A stretch of DNA of 34,976 nt, taken from positions 1 through 34,976 of the forward strand of contig DASSGH010000141.1 in assembly GCA_035693615.1 (NCBI GenBank), read 5' to 3'. The stretch is from VAZQ01 sp035693615. GTDB taxonomy: Bacteria > Pseudomonadota > Alphaproteobacteria > Rhizobiales > Xanthobacteraceae. The notes beneath the pieces are model-generated. The model did no database searches and was not told the origin of the DNA. It saw only the letters and a program-made list of their open reading frames with translations. Positions 32,927 through 34,976 of this stretch are shown piece after piece; positions within the stretch are counted from its first letter, which is position 1, and every line of letters begins with the position of its first letter. A program made the position numbers and the translations under genes.

Positions 32927-32956
32927 TTGACAATGATCAAGGCCGGTTCGTAGCAT
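32927..32956 (+). promoter_or_regulatory. Possible sigma70-type promoter for ligJ
   Basis: TTGACA (32927-32932) is a perfect -35 match; TAGCAT (32951-32956) is a weak -10 after 18 bases. Transcription would begin about 30 bases before the ligJ ATG. The -35 overlaps a TTGA-N6-TCAA palindrome, a possible regulator site shared with the divergent aldolase gene. Confidence 0.4.
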
Positions 32957-32992
32957 TCACCGGGGACGAATTCTAACAGCCGCGACGATGTC

Positions 32993-34030
32993 ATGATCAT
33001 CGACTGCCACGGACATTACACGACCGAGCCGAAGGACCTCCTGCGGTGGCGCAAAGACCAGGTAGATCACGTCAAAGAGCCTGCCAAGCAGCCCGCCAAG
33101 GCGTCGCTGAAGGTTTCCGACGACGAGATCCGCGAGAGCCTCGAAGGCGCGCAGCTCAAGCTGCAGCGGGAGCGGGGCACCGACATGACGATCTTTTCGC
33201 CGCGCGCCATGGGCATGAGTCACCACATCGGCGACTACAACGTGAGCCTGGCCTGGTCGCAGCTGTGCAACGAGATGATCCATCGCGTCTGCGCACTCTA
33301 CCCCAACAATTTCATCGGCGTGTGCCAGCTGCCCCAGTCGCCGGGTGTGTCGCCGGACAGCTGCATCGGGGAGCTCGAGCGGTGCGTGAAGGAATTCGGC
33401 TTTGTCGGCTGCAACCTCAACCCCGATCCCTCGGGTGGCCATTGGACCGCGCCGCCGCTGACGGATCGCTGGTGGTATAAGCTCTACGAGAAGATGGTTG
33501 AGCTCGACGTGCCGGCGATGGTGCACGTCAGCGCCTCGTGCAATCCCTGCTTCCACGGCACCGGCGCGCATTACATCAATGCGGACACGACCGCGTTCAT
33601 GCAGCTCATCATGGGCGACCTATTCAAGGATTTCCCGACCTTGAAGCTGATCATCCCGCACGGCGGCGGGGCGGTGCCGTTCCATTGGGGCCGCTATCGC
33701 GGCTTGGCTATCAACAATAAGCGGCCGCCGCTCGATGAGATGATGAAGAACAACGTGTGGTTCGACACCTGCGTCTATCATCAGCCTGGGATCGATCTTT
33801 TGACCAAGGTGGTGCCGATCGACAACATCCTGTTCGCATCGGAAATGGTCGGTGCGGTGCGCGGCAAAGATCCGCAGACGGGATACGATTTCGACGATAC
33901 CAAGCGCTATATCGACGGGGCGCAGGGGCTTTCTGGGGATGACAAGAAAAAGATCTTCGAAGGCAATGCGCTGCGCGCTTATCCGCGCCTCAAGAGCAAG
34001 CTGTCCGCCCGGACTGCGGCGCGCCGGTAA
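32993..34030 (+). CDS. ligJ: 4-oxalomesaconate hydratase, amidohydrolase superfamily
   Basis: 345 residues. It hydrates 4-oxalomesaconate to 4-carboxy-4-hydroxy-2-oxoadipate in the protocatechuate 4,5-cleavage (and gallate) pathway. The sequence follows Sphingobium LigJ closely: DCHGHYTT at 4-11 with metal ligands H6 and H8, FSPRAMGM, NLNPDPSGGHWTAPPLTDR, H178 in MVHVS, IPHGGGAVPFHWGR, DTCVYHQPGIDLL and E284 in FASEMVGAVRG. H178 and E284 fall at the same numbers as the residues I recall from the studied enzyme. No ligABC, ligI or ligK is in the window. A hairpin with a T-run follows. Confidence 0.93.
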   Translation: MIIDCHGHYTTEPKDLLRWRKDQVDHVKEPAKQPAKASLKVSDDEIRESLEGAQLKLQRERGTDMTIFSPRAMGMSHHIGDYNVSLAWSQLCNEMIHRVCALYPNNFIGVCQLPQSPGVSPDSCIGELERCVKEFGFVGCNLNPDPSGGHWTAPPLTDRWWYKLYEKMVELDVPAMVHVSASCNPCFHGTGAHYINADTTAFMQLIMGDLFKDFPTLKLIIPHGGGAVPFHWGRYRGLAINNKRPPLDEMMKNNVWFDTCVYHQPGIDLLTKVVPIDNILFASEMVGAVRGKDPQTGYDFDDTKRYIDGAQGLSGDDKKKIFEGNALRAYPRLKSKLSARTAARR

Positions 34031-34042
34031 GCCGACATGGCA

Positions 34043-34064
34043 TGCGCGCATAGCGCACATTTTT
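34043..34064 (+). terminator. Small intrinsic terminator candidate after ligJ
   Basis: TGCGC (34043-34047) pairs with GCGCA (34053-34057) and is followed two bases later by five T residues. The stem is only 5 bp. A further CCAGGC/GCCTGG repeat (34083-34104) lies before the convergent exporter's stop. Confidence 0.4.
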
Positions 34065-34112
34065 GGCGTGTGGCATAGCAAGCCAGGCCCGTTGGCACGC
34101 CTGGGCGCGTAA

Positions 34113-34868
34113 CTAGATGAAGCGAAAGGCGCGGGCGATCTGAAACGCGGAGAGAGTCACAATCAGCAGCCCCACGGCGACCATCAACGTCCGGGGCCAT
34201 ATGTGCTTCACCGCCCAGCCACCGAACGGCGCCGCCAGCACGCCGCCCAGCACGAGGGGAAGGAGGTGCTCGAGCGGCGAGGCCCCGAGCTCGACAAAGA
34301 ACGTAGCGGCGGTCGCAACAGTGACAAAAAATTCTGTGGTATTGACCGAGCCGACGGTCTGGCGCGGCGCGTGCCCAGAGCCGATGAGGGTGGACGTGGC
34401 CACGGGACCCCAACCGCCGCCGCCGGTTGCGTCCAGAAATCCCGCCACTAATCCGAGCGGCATAAGCCATCCGGAAGGCGCTCGCGGGCTCAACGCGATC
34501 CGCACCGAGCGCCAGAGAATGTAAATTCCCATCAGCTGCAGATAGACGTAAACCAGTCTACGCGCGGCAGCGACCTCGAGATTCGACAAAATCCAGGCAC
34601 CGAGGATCCCGCCCAGCACGCCGGTCACTCCCAGGCGCGTCACCATGCGCCAATCCACGTTGCGATGATAGATGTGCGAAGCGGCCGAAGTGCCGGTGGT
34701 AAAAACCTCGGCGGTGTGGACTAGCGCACTCGCCTGTGCCGGAGGCAGCCCCATGCTTAGCATCGCGGTGTTCGCCAGGACGCCGTATGCCATGCCCAGC
34801 GCGCCGTCCACCAACTGCGCAGCAAATCCGATTCCGAGCAGCAGTGCGAACTCGGTGGTCAGAAACAT
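34113..34868 (-). CDS. TauE/SafE-family membrane exporter
   Basis: 251 residues, with about seven or eight hydrophobic helices. The first helix with AQLVDGALGMAYGV and the repeat-related segment GFLDATGGGGWGPVATSTLI are the two inverted halves of the sulfite exporter TauE/SafE family (Pfam TauE). Members export sulfite, sulfoacetate or other organic anions; the substrate is not predictable here. GAGAGGGG precedes the ATG at 34868. It is convergent with ligJ. A link to aromatic catabolism is possible but not shown. The final 108 bases of the window (34869-34976) hold no gene that I can support. Confidence 0.9.
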   Translation of the reverse strand: MFLTTEFALLLGIGFAAQLVDGALGMAYGVLANTAMLSMGLPPAQASALVHTAEVFTTGTSAASHIYHRNVDWRMVTRLGVTGVLGGILGAWILSNLEVAAARRLVYVYLQLMGIYILWRSVRIALSPRAPSGWLMPLGLVAGFLDATGGGGWGPVATSTLIGSGHAPRQTVGSVNTTEFFVTVATAATFFVELGASPLEHLLPLVLGGVLAAPFGGWAVKHIWPRTLMVAVGLLIVTLSAFQIARAFRFI

Positions 34869-34976
34869 TTGCCCCTCTCGCTATATTTCCTTCTGTCACG
34901 CACTGCCGTGGGGGAATAGCGCTCATGCCGCACGCTGCCGTGGCGGTCCAGTCTGCCATGGCGTTCAATTGCATCC

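Noticed and set aside
34869..34976. Possible start of another gene at the right edge
   Set aside because: The frame that reaches the edge on the minus strand (34558-34974) is a shadow of the exporter gene, and no ribosome site or domain is visible in the last 108 bases.

Overview
The window is about 35 kb of GC-rich chromosome from an alphaproteobacterium, most likely a member of Hyphomicrobiales close to the Bradyrhizobiaceae/Xanthobacteraceae group. The evidence is the gene order of the core block, the AccD type, an FYDLN-acid protein, a DivL-type kinase and an addB-addA pair of the alphaproteobacterial kind. This placement is inferred from protein features and remembered gene order, not from a search. 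Coding density is high. The longest stretch without a gene is the 240-base rpsA leader (9816-10055). I see no rRNA, insertion sequence, prophage, CRISPR array or replication origin.

Left region (1-6351). It opens with the 3' end of a thiamine-diphosphate decarboxylase gene. Next come three exported or membrane proteins on the plus strand: a Tat-exported metallo-beta-lactamase-fold hydrolase, a small periplasmic TPR protein and a DoxX-family membrane protein. An L,D-transpeptidase with a second, degenerate domain follows. A strong hairpin separates it from two minus-strand genes, an NAD-dependent epimerase and an orphan Bug-type solute-binding protein.

Core block (6438-31825). First come carbonic anhydrase, tRNA-Ala(GGC) and the FYDLN-acid protein, all minus strand. 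A long plus-strand series follows: aroA, cmk, rpsA, sppA, ihfB, lapA-like, trpF, trpB, a small membrane protein, trpA, ogt, accD and folC. It supplies aromatic amino-acid, nucleotide, ribosomal, nucleoid, fatty-acid and folate functions. Several genes are coupled by ATGA overlaps (aroA/cmk, trpF/trpB). Facing them on the minus strand, in transcription order, are divL-like kinase, tsaE-amgK fusion, murU-like nucleotidyltransferase, addB, addA and trxA. The fusion and the nucleotidyltransferase suggest an anomeric MurNAc recycling route to UDP-MurNAc. AddAB is the double-strand-break repair helicase-nuclease.

Right region (31826-34976). This is catabolic again: an HpcH/HpaI aldolase divergent from ligJ (4-oxalomesaconate hydratase of protocatechuate 4,5-cleavage), then a TauE/SafE-family exporter.

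I did not find a clearly new multi-gene system. The points most worth checking are the Tyr-for-His kinase, the TsaE-AmgK fusion next to a MurU-like enzyme, the aldolase/LigJ divergon, the unannotated membrane protein between trpB and trpA, the AccD without its zinc cysteines, and a CP4-like EPSP synthase that has glycine at position 100.
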